Positions 8,718-16,469 of a stretch of 64,000 nucleotides of DNA are shown in pieces. The position numbers and the translations under genes were made by a program. This DNA comes from Ruminiclostridium cellobioparum DSM 1351 = ATCC 15832. Its GTDB lineage: Bacteria; Bacillota; Clostridia; Acetivibrionales; DSM-1351. Where the stretch lies: positions 1 to 64,000 of the forward strand of contig NZ_JHYD01000039.1 of assembly GCF_000621505.1 (NCBI RefSeq), given 5' to 3'. How positions within the stretch are numbered: position 1 is the stretch's first letter; every line of letters starts with the position of its first letter. The notes below the pieces were generated by a model. That model did no database searches and was not told the origin of the DNA. It saw only the letters and a list, made by a program, of their open reading frames with translations.

Positions 8718-9044
8718 ATGAGTAAAACAAGTTTCAAAGTAAACATTAACCCAGTGAAAGCATTTCAACTTGTCAAAGAAAGTGAAGATGCTGATTTAAT
8801 TCACGAAGAAATAAATAATGTGGGAGACCAAAAATATATTGCCATTCTTGTATTTGAAAAGTACTTTTTTAGGGTAAGCAATCGAGCAGGTTTGATAGTA
8901 ATCTTCGATAATACGAAAGGTGAAACCGAAGTTCGTGTAATAGCAACTGCGAGTTCCCAGGGAGTGATTTTCAATTTTGACTGGGGTGCAGGAGATGATT
9001 TTGCAGATAGCGTAAAAGAAATTCTTGAGGAATATATTGTATAA
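8718..9044 (+). CDS. DUF6054 family protein
   Basis: 108-residue soluble protein that looks like the uncharacterised DUF6054 family: an N-terminal amphipathic segment, then strands FFRVSNRAGLIVIFDNTKG and VRVIATASSQGVIFNFDWGAGDDFADSV. ATG 8718 follows GAAAGGAATGATTT. It has no signal peptide or catalytic motif. It sits 24 bases before a small membrane protein gene and may be co-transcribed with it. Function unknown. Confidence 0.65.
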   Translation: MSKTSFKVNINPVKAFQLVKESEDADLIHEEINNVGDQKYIAILVFEKYFFRVSNRAGLIVIFDNTKGETEVRVIATASSQGVIFNFDWGAGDDFADSVKEILEEYIV

Positions 9045-9068
9045 AGCATAATTGAAAAAGGTGAATTT

Positions 9069-9527
9069 ATGGGCAAAGAAGATAGGTATAAGGAATATGC
9101 AAGGGTACTATTCTGGCTGGCAGTGTTTACTCTCATAATGATAATATATTGTGTGGTATTTGGACTTATAATTTCACCTGCTGGAGCAACTGGGGTATTA
9201 AAAAGCGAGGGCATTATTGCATCGTTTGCATATATCATTCTTTGGTTTGGACTGTCAGTATTAGCGGGTTATAAGTGGTATAAAGAAATATTTATATCTG
9301 CAATGATTTACTCAGCGTTTCCTATAATCGGATTAACATGTGGCACGTTATTTATTGGAACGCCTTTAGGTATTGGGGCGATGCTATTTTTCTCCTGGTC
9401 TGCTCCGATTCAGGGGATGTGTTTTGGAAATGAAGGGCTGATTAAATCTATGGTTATAATTCAGCCGTTATTATTTTTATTAGGCTATTTTTTAACAGCC
9501 TATCTCAGAAAACAAAAAGATTGTTAA
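9069..9527 (+). CDS. small integral membrane protein
   Basis: 152-residue protein with about four hydrophobic segments: VLFWLAVFTLIMIIYCVVFG near 14-33, IIASFAYIILWFGLSVLAGY near 50-68, a pair spanning about 76-110, and a C-terminal one ending IIQPLLFLLGYFLTAYL. ATG 9069 is preceded by AAAAGGTGAATTT. I do not recognise a family. It follows the DUF6054 gene closely. Bases 9528-9732 downstream carry no gene. Confidence 0.6.
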   Translation: MGKEDRYKEYARVLFWLAVFTLIMIIYCVVFGLIISPAGATGVLKSEGIIASFAYIILWFGLSVLAGYKWYKEIFISAMIYSAFPIIGLTCGTLFIGTPLGIGAMLFFSWSAPIQGMCFGNEGLIKSMVIIQPLLFLLGYFLTAYLRKQKDC

Positions 9528-9732
9528 TTATATACTCAAACACAGTACCTTGGGTGCTACAAAAGGTTCATGACAGGCTGTATGAGTCTTTTTGAATGTT
9601 GATAAGAAAATAGCGAATGGAACTTATTTTTCTTTTTTTATGTCTAATATAGAGTAAGTATCTTGAGATATGTGTCAAATATCAGTATTAAGTAGAATAG
9701 AATAAAAGTTAAAAAATTAGGGATGTGGTTAA

Positions 9733-10989
9733 GTGAATAAAACAGTTAGTTCATTAATACTACTTTTGATTTGCGTCAGTACTTTATATGGATGCAGTAC
9801 TCATAAGAATCCCAATAATAACATAGGTGCTGTAAGTCCTATAAATGCTGAGGATTTTCTAAAAACAAAAGGATTTGATATTGTAAAAACAAATGATAAG
9901 GCAGATTCATATGTTTTAAGTAAAGAAAAGTTAAGCAGTGGGAGTTATTCTAATATATGGGGATTACAGATGCTGGATGTAAAGAGTTACATCGGTAAAA
10001 CAGTTGATACCTATGGATTTACAGTCAAAGGGCACCCTCTGGATAACGCCCGTGATAATAACAAGCATCAGACGAAAGTTTGGGTGATGGTAGTTGAAAA
10101 TACGGTTATTGGCGGGTATTCCCTCCCAGATTACGATGAGGTTCATTATGGAGGGGTGTATTCTATTGATGGAAAAACGCTGGAAGAAGTAACAGGATTG
10201 AGTTTTCAGGAATGGTCAGATAGATGGAAAAAAGATTATAACAGCCAGAAATCTCAAAAAACATCTGAGCAAATTTCAAAATTGATTGACGATAAATTAA
10301 ATGCCATTATTTCCAATCCAAAACACATGGCTTCTTCCAATCCATATGACCATACAAAAGAAAACGAGGACTACGAATATATCGTAAACCAAGGGGATAA
10401 GGCTCTGGAGTACATGCTGAGTAAGTTTAAGAAGTCCAATGAAAACGGATTGAAAGAGTATGTTATGGCTATAGCCTGCTCTGAAATCCTTGGAGAGAAG
10501 CCAGAGCAAAAGAACTGGAGCAGCGGTAGGGAGTGGTATGAGAATTATTTAAAAGATAAAAAGCAGGAGAATATCAATATTAAGGGGAGCCTCGTTGATG
10601 TATACAGCATAGCACTTGATTCATTTATGCCATTGGATGAAGGACTTAACGGGGATATGAAGTTTATTGCTATTGCGGGTAACACACTAAAGTATTTACA
10701 GGCCGATAAAAGAAATGTAGTTCTGAAGAATTTTGAAAAGTACAAGGTTAAAGTCATGGATGCTTCCCTTGAAGAGTTAAAGAAAGTGGGCCTATTCAAT
10801 GAAAAACAGTTATACCTGGAAGGAGTACTATTAAGTGTTAAGGATGTGACAATTGTATCAGATGAAGAGATAGTTGTGGAAGGCTCGAAATACCGTTCTG
10901 GAGACGGTGCTATAGGAGTCAAATGCACTTTAAAATATAAAAATGGGAATTGGATGGTTGATAAGGCTGACATCACATGGATAAGTTAG
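9733..10989 (+). CDS. uncharacterised lipoprotein
   Basis: 418-residue secreted lipoprotein starting at GTG 9733. The signal peptide MNKTVSSLILLLICVSTLYGC ends in a lipobox (LYGC, Cys21). An N-terminal domain contains KVWVMVVENTVIGGYSLPDY and YSIDGKTLEEVTGLSFQEWS, a pattern partly repeated in the broken gene downstream (IIGAYIDAG and KSLKDITNKDWDNW). The C-terminal region with VSDEEIVVEGSKYRSGDGA and YKNGNWMVDKADITWIS resembles small lipid-anchored DUF domains of the DUF4829/DUF5301 kind. Function unknown. Confidence 0.6.
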   Translation: MNKTVSSLILLLICVSTLYGCSTHKNPNNNIGAVSPINAEDFLKTKGFDIVKTNDKADSYVLSKEKLSSGSYSNIWGLQMLDVKSYIGKTVDTYGFTVKGHPLDNARDNNKHQTKVWVMVVENTVIGGYSLPDYDEVHYGGVYSIDGKTLEEVTGLSFQEWSDRWKKDYNSQKSQKTSEQISKLIDDKLNAIISNPKHMASSNPYDHTKENEDYEYIVNQGDKALEYMLSKFKKSNENGLKEYVMAIACSEILGEKPEQKNWSSGREWYENYLKDKKQENINIKGSLVDVYSIALDSFMPLDEGLNGDMKFIAIAGNTLKYLQADKRNVVLKNFEKYKVKVMDASLEELKKVGLFNEKQLYLEGVLLSVKDVTIVSDEEIVVEGSKYRSGDGAIGVKCTLKYKNGNWMVDKADITWIS

Positions 10990-11051
10990 CCAAACATAAT
11001 CGGTTAAAAGATATAGACTTGTCTATGAGAATGTGGGAGCAGGAGTGAGTT

Positions 11052-11893
11052 ATGCTGAAAAAGAATTTATTTGTTGGTATATGCCTTGGAATGGTAATCA
11101 TTTTTACAAGTTGTGGTTCTACAAAAAGTACAGTGGGTACGGAAAGTACAAATACACAGCAAATATCAAAGCAGGAGAAACCTAATGCAATAAAGGATTC
11201 TGCGGTGCCTGGATTTGAAGGAATATATAATGACACAGTAGAAATTGATGTTTCTTTTAACTCAAATGGCATGTATAGAGAATTTAAACTTACTCAAATC
11301 AAAGACAGCAAAAAGGAAATTACTTTTGCGTTTGATGACCCAGCATTTGCAGTTGGGTATTTAGACATTGATGGGAAGAAATATGACCCAGGAGCAGTTA
11401 TCTTGGGAAAAATGTAGAGGTTGAAATATACAGGCTTAGAGAGCCGCTTCCTGATTTTATGAAGCCCAGAATGAATGCAAGAGGAATTACCCTAAAATAT
11501 GATGGGAAAATCATTGGGGCATATATTGATGCTGGGAGACATGACAGTTTTGCCTGCTCCCCTGATAGGAAAAGTCTGAAGGACATAACCAATAAAGACT
11601 GGGATAACTGGGTTGGCGATTACATTGATTACAACAGCGGTCTGGAAACTAAATTATCAAAAATGGGTCCGGAAGATCTGGCAGAAAACAGTATTTATTT
11701 TGTAAAAGCCAGGAACTACAATATTACCATGATTTTCCTATCACTTTTTTCAATATATCAACAACCCGGTCAAGGAAGTGGTATTCAGTTAGGACTACTT
11801 GGCTTATTTTCCATACCGATAGCAATTCTATTAATGGTATTGAGTACACTTGTTGTATATAACCCTTTCATGGTGGTAAAAAGAAATGGCTAA
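11052..11893 (+). pseudogene. frameshifted lipoprotein, fused to a membrane-protein piece
   Basis: The front (11052-11417) encodes a lipoprotein with MLKKNLFVGICLGMVIIFTSC as signal and lipobox and ends at a TAG directly after a run of five A. Adding one A there continues the protein as LGKNVEVEIYRLREPLPDF into the frame that runs to 11893. The downstream part shares IIGAY and DRKSLKDITN-type sequence with the preceding lipoprotein, so the two were paralogues. From about 11700 the sequence changes to hydrophobic membrane segments (IQLGLLGLFSIPIAILLMVL), probably another gene joined by deletion. Sequencing error or slippage at A5 could restore only the first junction. Confidence 0.6.
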
Positions 11894-11923
11894 AAGCCGG
11901 GAACAGATAGACATATATACAGA

Positions 11924-12049
11924 AGCAAACACAAGGTGGAAGCAGTTTCTGCGCTGGCAATGGCATTCATTATTGTGATGTATATATTGTCGATAGCGAT
12001 AACTACTCTAATAATGATGTTTGTGAAAAGATGCGGAGAGCGTCTATGA
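11924..12049 (+). pseudogene. C-terminal fragment of a multi-pass membrane protein
   Basis: An open stretch of 41 codons ends at TGA 12049. It reads VEAVSALAMAFIIVMYILSI followed by a short basic tail (FVKRCGERL), a typical last membrane helix of an ABC permease-like protein. It has no start or ribosome binding site and is probably the rest of the membrane gene whose other piece is fused to the lipoprotein upstream. Confidence 0.4.
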
Positions 12050-12071
12050 ACATTATAAAAATTGTAATAAA

Positions 12072-12104
12072 AATAAGCCTTTCTTATTGATTGGCTTATT
12101 TTTT
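12072..12104. terminator. intrinsic terminator
   Basis: AATAAGCC (12072-12079) pairs with GGCTTATT (12093-12100) and is followed by a T tract. On the other strand it overlaps the end of the XRE remnant. Confidence 0.7.
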
Positions 12105-12290
12105 GTTGGTTTCCTGTTCTTCCAAAACAGATTTTATCAGTTTCGTGATGAGCCTCAGACTGCTTGCATCACAGTCCTTTAAAAGACTTGCTATTTCATC
12201 TTTTATGTACTCTTTCGATTCATACAGTGAATCGTATAGAACGAAATCAGGGGTTATACTTTGTAATAATATCAAATTCAGTGGAACAAT
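12096..12290 (-). pseudogene. C-terminal remnant of an XRE-type regulator
   Basis: Reading leftward, about 64 codons end in TAA at 12096 and include LLLQSITPDFVLYDSLYESK-like sequence then IKDEIASLLKDCDASSLRLI, the usual tail after the helix-turn-helix of clostridial Cro/CI-type regulators. The DNA-binding half is missing; on the right it abuts an SLH fragment on the opposite strand. Confidence 0.45.
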
Positions 12291-12694
12291 ATAAAACTGA
12301 AATTAAAGATTATAGTGCAATTCCTGACGAATACAAAACTTATGTTCTTAAAGCCTATGGTTTAGGATTGCTATCTGGATATGAGGATAAATCTTTCAGG
12401 TATAACGGAATCCTAAACAGGGCTGAGGCTTGTGCGGTGATTATTAGATTTATGAATACAAAGGACAAGCAGGTTGCTGATATGCAAAAGAGTACACAAA
12501 GTCCAGTCTCAAATAAAAACATTGACCAATCAAATGTTAATATCACAGATAAGGTTATTATCATTCCTTATGAGTGCGAAAAGAATCCAAGTGGGGTGTT
12601 TATCCCAGATATTACAGTTAATGATGATTCTGCTTATCAGATGATTTTGTTCAGTAACAAAATGTCTTTGGAAGAACAATTTAAAGTACAATAA
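12278..12694 (+). pseudogene. SLH-domain protein fragment
   Basis: The open frame encodes part of one S-layer homology domain (IPDEYKTYVLKAYGLGLLSG, then RYNGILNRAEACAVIIRFM) followed by a linker and an uncharacterised tail ending FKVQ. It has no signal peptide, and its plausible front joins the XRE remnant directly, so this is the 3' part of a longer surface protein. SLH domains anchor proteins to cell-wall polysaccharide. Confidence 0.55.
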
Positions 12695-12720
12695 GTAAAA
12701 TATTTTTTAATTGGTATGTA

Positions 12721-12751
12721 TTGACGAATTTACCATAAATTGTAGTATAAT
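12721..12751 (+). promoter_or_regulatory. probable sigma-A promoter for the secreted protein at 12790
   Basis: TTGACG at 12721-12726 and TATAAT at 12746-12751 with a rather long 19-base spacer. The gene's ribosome binding site AGGAGGG follows at about 12775. Confidence 0.55.
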
Positions 12752-12789
12752 ATACACATATAATTTTATAATATAGGAGGGTTTTTAAA

Positions 12790-13338
12790 ATGTTAAAGAA
12801 AAAAATGATGTCCTTTGTATTAGTAATAGTGATGGGAGCAATGCTATTAAATTGCGTTCCTGTGGCTGCGGCAGGTTCACCAATACCATCTGCTGATGCA
12901 GTTCAAGTCAGCGCAGTTCCGGCAGTTGACACACAGAATGCGGATACGTTGTATAATATCAATCCGCGTTTGCGGGGTAACAACATACCAACGACTTTTT
13001 GGGATTTAACTGCAAAAGGTGCTTATTCCGTCCAAATGGGGCCGAATGGGCAAGGCGGCATTCTTTGGACATACACGAACTATATTTTTAATCCAAATAG
13101 CAGTGGCGAAATATTCATCGACAATACAAACATGACAAGCGACAATCAGGATATGTACATTGAGTGCTATGTGTCTGGCACCAATGCGCTTGCGACAACT
13201 TGGGTCGGTAAGCCTTTGCCCGCAGGGACTGTTGTGAAATTTTACAACTTAAGTACAAGTAACCGCTACTACTTCAAATTTGGATCGACGCCAAATTATT
13301 TCTTGGGCGGCACCGGGTCTATTTACAACCACCGCTAA
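12790..13338 (+). CDS. small secreted protein, unknown
   Basis: 182-residue exported protein. Signal peptide MLKKKMMSFVLVIVMGAMLL then CVPVAAAG gives a likely cleavage near residue 28. The mature part is rich in Asn, Thr, Gly and aromatic residues (TTFWDLTAKGAYSVQMGPNG, then YYFKFGSTPNYFLGG), suggesting a beta-sandwich. It has its own promoter and an excellent ribosome binding site. No family recognised; similar compact proteins occur as stand-alone secreted repeats in clostridia. Confidence 0.7.
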   Translation: MLKKKMMSFVLVIVMGAMLLNCVPVAAAGSPIPSADAVQVSAVPAVDTQNADTLYNINPRLRGNNIPTTFWDLTAKGAYSVQMGPNGQGGILWTYTNYIFNPNSSGEIFIDNTNMTSDNQDMYIECYVSGTNALATTWVGKPLPAGTVVKFYNLSTSNRYYFKFGSTPNYFLGGTGSIYNHR

Positions 13339-13380
13339 TGCTAAAAAACTAATTACTAATTTCTTCTTCATAACAATTCC

Positions 13381-13539
13381 TGCTTTGTTTATCACTATTT
13401 AGAAGCGGCAAAATGTATTAATGGTGATTATACTGATACCATAGATGCTGACGGTTATTGGTGGTCATATGCAGAAGATAAAAATGGTACAAAAGGGTAT
13501 GGAGCTTCCAACTATTTTTCTACTGATGGTGTTGAATAA
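13381..13539 (+). pseudogene. gene fragment, unknown
   Basis: An open 52-codon stretch without start or ribosome binding site reads YHYLEAAKCINGDYTDTIDA, then DGYWWSYAEDKNGTKGY, ending TAA at 13539. The coding-like composition suggests the 3' end of a lost gene. Confidence 0.3.
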
Positions 13540-13582
13540 ATTAAAGAGACTGTAAAAAATTTTGTTGGTTTGGAATGAGGAA

Positions 13583-13635
13583 AAAACTCCTTCTTGGCAA
13601 AAATTATTAACATAATGCTAAGGAGGAGTTTTTAT
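13583..13635. terminator. intrinsic terminator-like hairpin
   Basis: AAAACTCCT (13583-13591) pairs with AGGAGTTTT (13624-13632) across a 32-base loop, partly extended by TTGGC/GCTAA pairing, with T tracts on the outside. Confidence 0.5.
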
Positions 13636-13639
13636 GGGA

Positions 13640-13900
13640 GCGACCAAATTCGTGCTCAGATTGAGCACCTTATATGCATGACTTGTTAAATTTTAAACTT
13701 ATACGATCTGCATGTTTATCACCACTATACAATGTTCACCTAACCTTACACAAGTATTTATCAATCCGGTGCCGGGAAGGATGGTGTTGCAAATATTCAA
13801 ATGGTAGAACCTTCCGTTTATGCTCTGGAGGGAATTGTAATACTCTCTTGAGTTGCTGTAAATAGTTGATCTGACTTCATCTGATGGATTTATATAGGTC
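13640..13900. other. non-genic, decayed stretch
   Basis: No intact gene. A rightward open piece around 13755-13845 (reading GAGKDGVANIQMVEPSVYAL) looks like another short remnant but has no start; otherwise nothing recognisable. Confidence 0.35.
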
Positions 13901-13904
13901 TTGC

Positions 13905-14297
13905 TTATATCATCTTTTTCATTTGGAGGACTTCAAGAAAACTTTCGTCAATATCACCAGACAGGACAGGGACATTCTTGAAAAAGACATATAGGTGGTT
14001 GGGCTTTTTTTCTTCATTAAAACCTTTATATGCTTTTTGGAACTCTTCCCTTGCATACTTTCCGACCTTTTTGAAAAACAGGAAAACAGGATATTACAGT
14101 CAAGAAGCGATTCGTTAAAGCGGTCTTGAATTCTTAAAGGGTGAAAGGAATGCTCCTGTTTCTTCCCATCTTACACACAGCAGATGAACGCCTTGTTCTA
14201 TATATTTATCTTTTTCCCTGCCAATGAAAATCTCTATTTGATCACGCTCAGTATTTAGCTCAAACGAAGACGCTATGAATATTTTAACTTTTTTCAC
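13905..14297 (-). pseudogene. TIR-like domain protein, twice frameshifted and truncated
   Basis: Leftward from a GTG at 14297 (preceded by GAGGGGC) the sequence reads KKVKIFIASSFELNTERDQI, EIFIGREKDKYIEQGVHL and CVRWEETGA. It continues in a second frame as RIQDRFNESLLDCNILFS and in a third as KYAREEFQKAYKGFNEEKKP and LYVFFKNVPVLSGDIDESFL before TAA at 13905. Together these make a contiguous TIR-like N-terminal domain as found at the front of multidomain STAND/TPR defence-type proteins. The remaining protein is absent. The two shifts and truncation make it non-functional. Confidence 0.6.
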
Positions 14298-14676
14298 TAA
14301 TTTGCCCCTCAAAAAATACAGCAATCCACAGATATTTACCATATTTGAAGTATTTGTTTAACAATTTATATAAAAATTGTTTATGTAAAACACTACAGAC
14401 TTTGCATAGTATAAAAAGGATATTTATAAATAGGCTTCTGTGTAGCAATGCTGTTCATAACTACACAAACCCCCCAAGATAACCAATTGCTCCCAAGCCT
14501 TAGCGTGCAATATTTTAACCGTTATTAACCATTCGTACTCTTAACGTACAGAAATTGCAAAAATCTGCCCGTACTCCTGATAGTAATAGAATATCTAATA
14601 TTATGTATTTTAGTACCAAACTTTATGAGAACCCACAAGTTGTGCTTCAGTTTAATAAAGTTGTATACTGAATAAT

Positions 14677-14726
14677 AAAGATGTATACCGATTTCAATAA
14701 AAAATATTGAACAGGTATACATCTTT
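14677..14726. terminator. strong bidirectional terminator hairpin
   Basis: AAAGATGTATACC (14677-14689) and GGTATACATCTTT (14714-14726) form a perfect 13-bp stem, continued by TTCAATA/TATTGAA around an AAAAA loop, and bordered by T and A runs. It ends transcription of the leftward nucleotidyltransferase genes. Bases 14343-14676 carry no recognisable gene. Confidence 0.8.
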
Positions 14727-14747
14727 TTAGGTTATTAGACCTGCGAG

Positions 14748-15587
14748 TTAATAATTGTAATTAAATTCTTTTTCTCTATAAGTGTTTATACCCTTACCTT
14801 CGAGGATTTCTGTACCTGTTACAAGAAGGCGAATCAAGTGCATTGCGTGCTTATTAAGATGGAGTTCATCCTTTTTGCTATTTCTGTGATTAAGCTTGGA
14901 ATAATCTTTAACTATGTTGTTCATATCAGAATAAATATTTTTAAAGTCCCTCAAGGGATAGTATTTCAGGTTTATATCAATAAATATTTCTGTATCCATT
15001 TCTTCTCTTGCAGATTTATCAATATATAAGCTTATTTCGCTGCCAGTAAAGCTTTTATAAGTCCTTTTGAGATGATCCATCTGTCCCAATATACTATTTA
15101 AGGTATGCTGCTCTTTTGCTGCTTGGGGATAGTTGTCCCTTGCAAGAGCATTTTGAAGCCTTCTAAGCTGAGCTGCGGCATAGTTGCCAAAGCTTTGAAT
15201 AGCCTTTCTAGATAAAAATAGATCAACATTGTCTCTCAGGAGTTGTCCTTCTTTGGTCAGATAAAGAAGATGTTCCGGTTTTGTGCCAAGTATCTCAAGA
15301 ACATTTGGGTTGCAATTTACACAGAGAGATATAAATTTCTTTAGTCCGTATACAACTGTATCGGTTGTCCTGTTTTCAAACTGCTCAAAACTTGATAATC
15401 CCATAATATCCTGTTTCGTTTCCACAGAAACACCCCTGACATCAATATCACTGTTGTCTACATTAGTTCCGTAGGCTATGGAGCCTGCAGTTGTAAGGAT
15501 TAAAATATTATTCCCGAGGTGCGGGTCTTTCCTTAAAAACTCATATTCTTTTGAATTTAGCTTATCTTTTATAGTTTGAATATTCAT
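14748..15587 (-). CDS. RlaP/YcgL-type predicted nucleotidyltransferase
   Basis: 279-residue cytosolic protein of the YcgL/RlaP nucleotidyltransferase family (PF10127 type), known for genomic association with RNA ligases. The polymerase-beta-like core shows TTAGSIAYGTNVDNSDIDVR near 32-51, with the GS and DxD metal-binding pattern (DNSDID). The C-terminal helical part has LLVTGTEILEGKGINTYREK. The end KEFNYNY followed at once by a terminator looks shorter than in relatives, so the C-terminus may be clipped. ATG 15587 follows GAGGAGGATC. A second copy lies upstream in truncated form. Confidence 0.75.
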   Translation of the reverse strand: MNIQTIKDKLNSKEYEFLRKDPHLGNNILILTTAGSIAYGTNVDNSDIDVRGVSVETKQDIMGLSSFEQFENRTTDTVVYGLKKFISLCVNCNPNVLEILGTKPEHLLYLTKEGQLLRDNVDLFLSRKAIQSFGNYAAAQLRRLQNALARDNYPQAAKEQHTLNSILGQMDHLKRTYKSFTGSEISLYIDKSAREEMDTEIFIDINLKYYPLRDFKNIYSDMNNIVKDYSKLNHRNSKKDELHLNKHAMHLIRLLVTGTEILEGKGINTYREKEFNYNY

Positions 15588-15605
15588 ACGATCCTCCTCG
15601 AACAG

Positions 15606-16085
15606 CTAAGCCCAGGCTTCCCTAAGAGATTCTCTAAACAACGAGTTTAAAGGCTCATAATCGGATTTTTTATCTTTTCTGACAGTTGTAAGATATTGCT
15701 CATAATGTTCTATTCTACTTCCAAGAAAATCAATTATTATTTGACTTTTTGGCTCAATATCAATCTCCAAGCCGGAAATCTTTTTATCAAGCAGCTTATA
15801 AATTTCATTTACTAAGATGTCATCCAACTGCTGCTCAGCCATAAGCTTGCTAAACTCCATTGGGGGAATGGTATTCTTTTTTTCAATCCGCATACATGCC
15901 AGAATTGGTCTTAATATATAGAAATATTTTTTAATCTTAACCTGGTCTGTATTCATAACGTCTTCAAACTTACTTCTGGCAGTATGAAGATAGTGATATA
16001 TTGTAGGAACTGATGAAAAATAATCAGGTAAAAGATCCCGCATCTTTTGAGCTGTACAGTAATTTTCTCTGTATATAATATTTGA
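15606..16085 (-). pseudogene. second YcgL-type nucleotidyltransferase, N-terminally truncated
   Basis: Leftward from about 16085 the frame reads IIYRENYCTAQKMRDLLPDY, then YHYLHTARSKFEDVMNTDQV and KIKKYFYILRPILACMRIEK, which is the C-terminal half of a YcgL-family nucleotidyltransferase (the part after the catalytic GS/DxD region). The catalytic half is missing: at about 16080 the sequence switches to an RtcB fragment on the other strand. An ATG at 16043 could start translation, but the product would lack the active site. Confidence 0.6.
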
Positions 16086-16419
16086 AGACTATATTCATGA
16101 TATGAGGATCGCTCAGATGTTTGCAGAATTCAACCGAAAAGCAATAGCAGAGGTAATTGTGCGCAAAATGGGTTTTGAGGTCAAAGATAGTTTCACCACA
16201 ATTCATAATTATATAGATATGAATGAAATGATTTTGAGAAAAGGCGCTATATCCGCAAGGGAAGGCGAAAGAGTAATAATTCCTGTTAATATGAGGGATG
16301 GAAGCATTATCGCTGTTAGTAGTTCTTCTGCAATTCCGTATATACTACCAAGACTAAATGGCTGGGTATTACCTGTAAGAAGTTTGGCAGAATATCCCAG
16401 ATTACAAATGGATGAGTAG
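16081..16419 (+). pseudogene. rtcB: RtcB-type RNA ligase fragment
   Basis: The frame from 16081 reads FEDYIHDMRIAQMFAEFNRK, then FTTIHNYIDMNEMILRKGAI and SAREGERVIIPVNMRDGSII. HN.I followed by LRKGAISA..GE.VIIP.NMRDGS is the signature of the GTP-dependent RNA ligase RtcB around its metal-binding His and the adjacent loop. The N-terminal half and the C-terminal guanylylated-His region are absent; after 16320 the sequence no longer resembles RtcB. It lies head-on with two YcgL-type genes, the classic RtcB partner. Confidence 0.65.
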
Positions 16420-16469
16420 CTGAAAAAGAGATTAAATAAGAAATAATTTTATAAGCGAAGTGAAGAGGT

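Noticed and set aside
12164-12694. Intact SLH protein gene starting at 12164
   Set aside because: The first part of that frame is antisense to the XRE remnant and no signal peptide or ribosome binding site is present.
13545-13660. IS256-type element end
   Set aside because: The sequence resembles an IS end only superficially; the inverted repeat is better explained as a terminator and no transposase frame follows.
14525-14722. A 65-codon leftward gene in the 14.5-14.7 kb gap
   Set aside because: It begins within the terminator hairpin and has no coding-like features or ribosome binding site.
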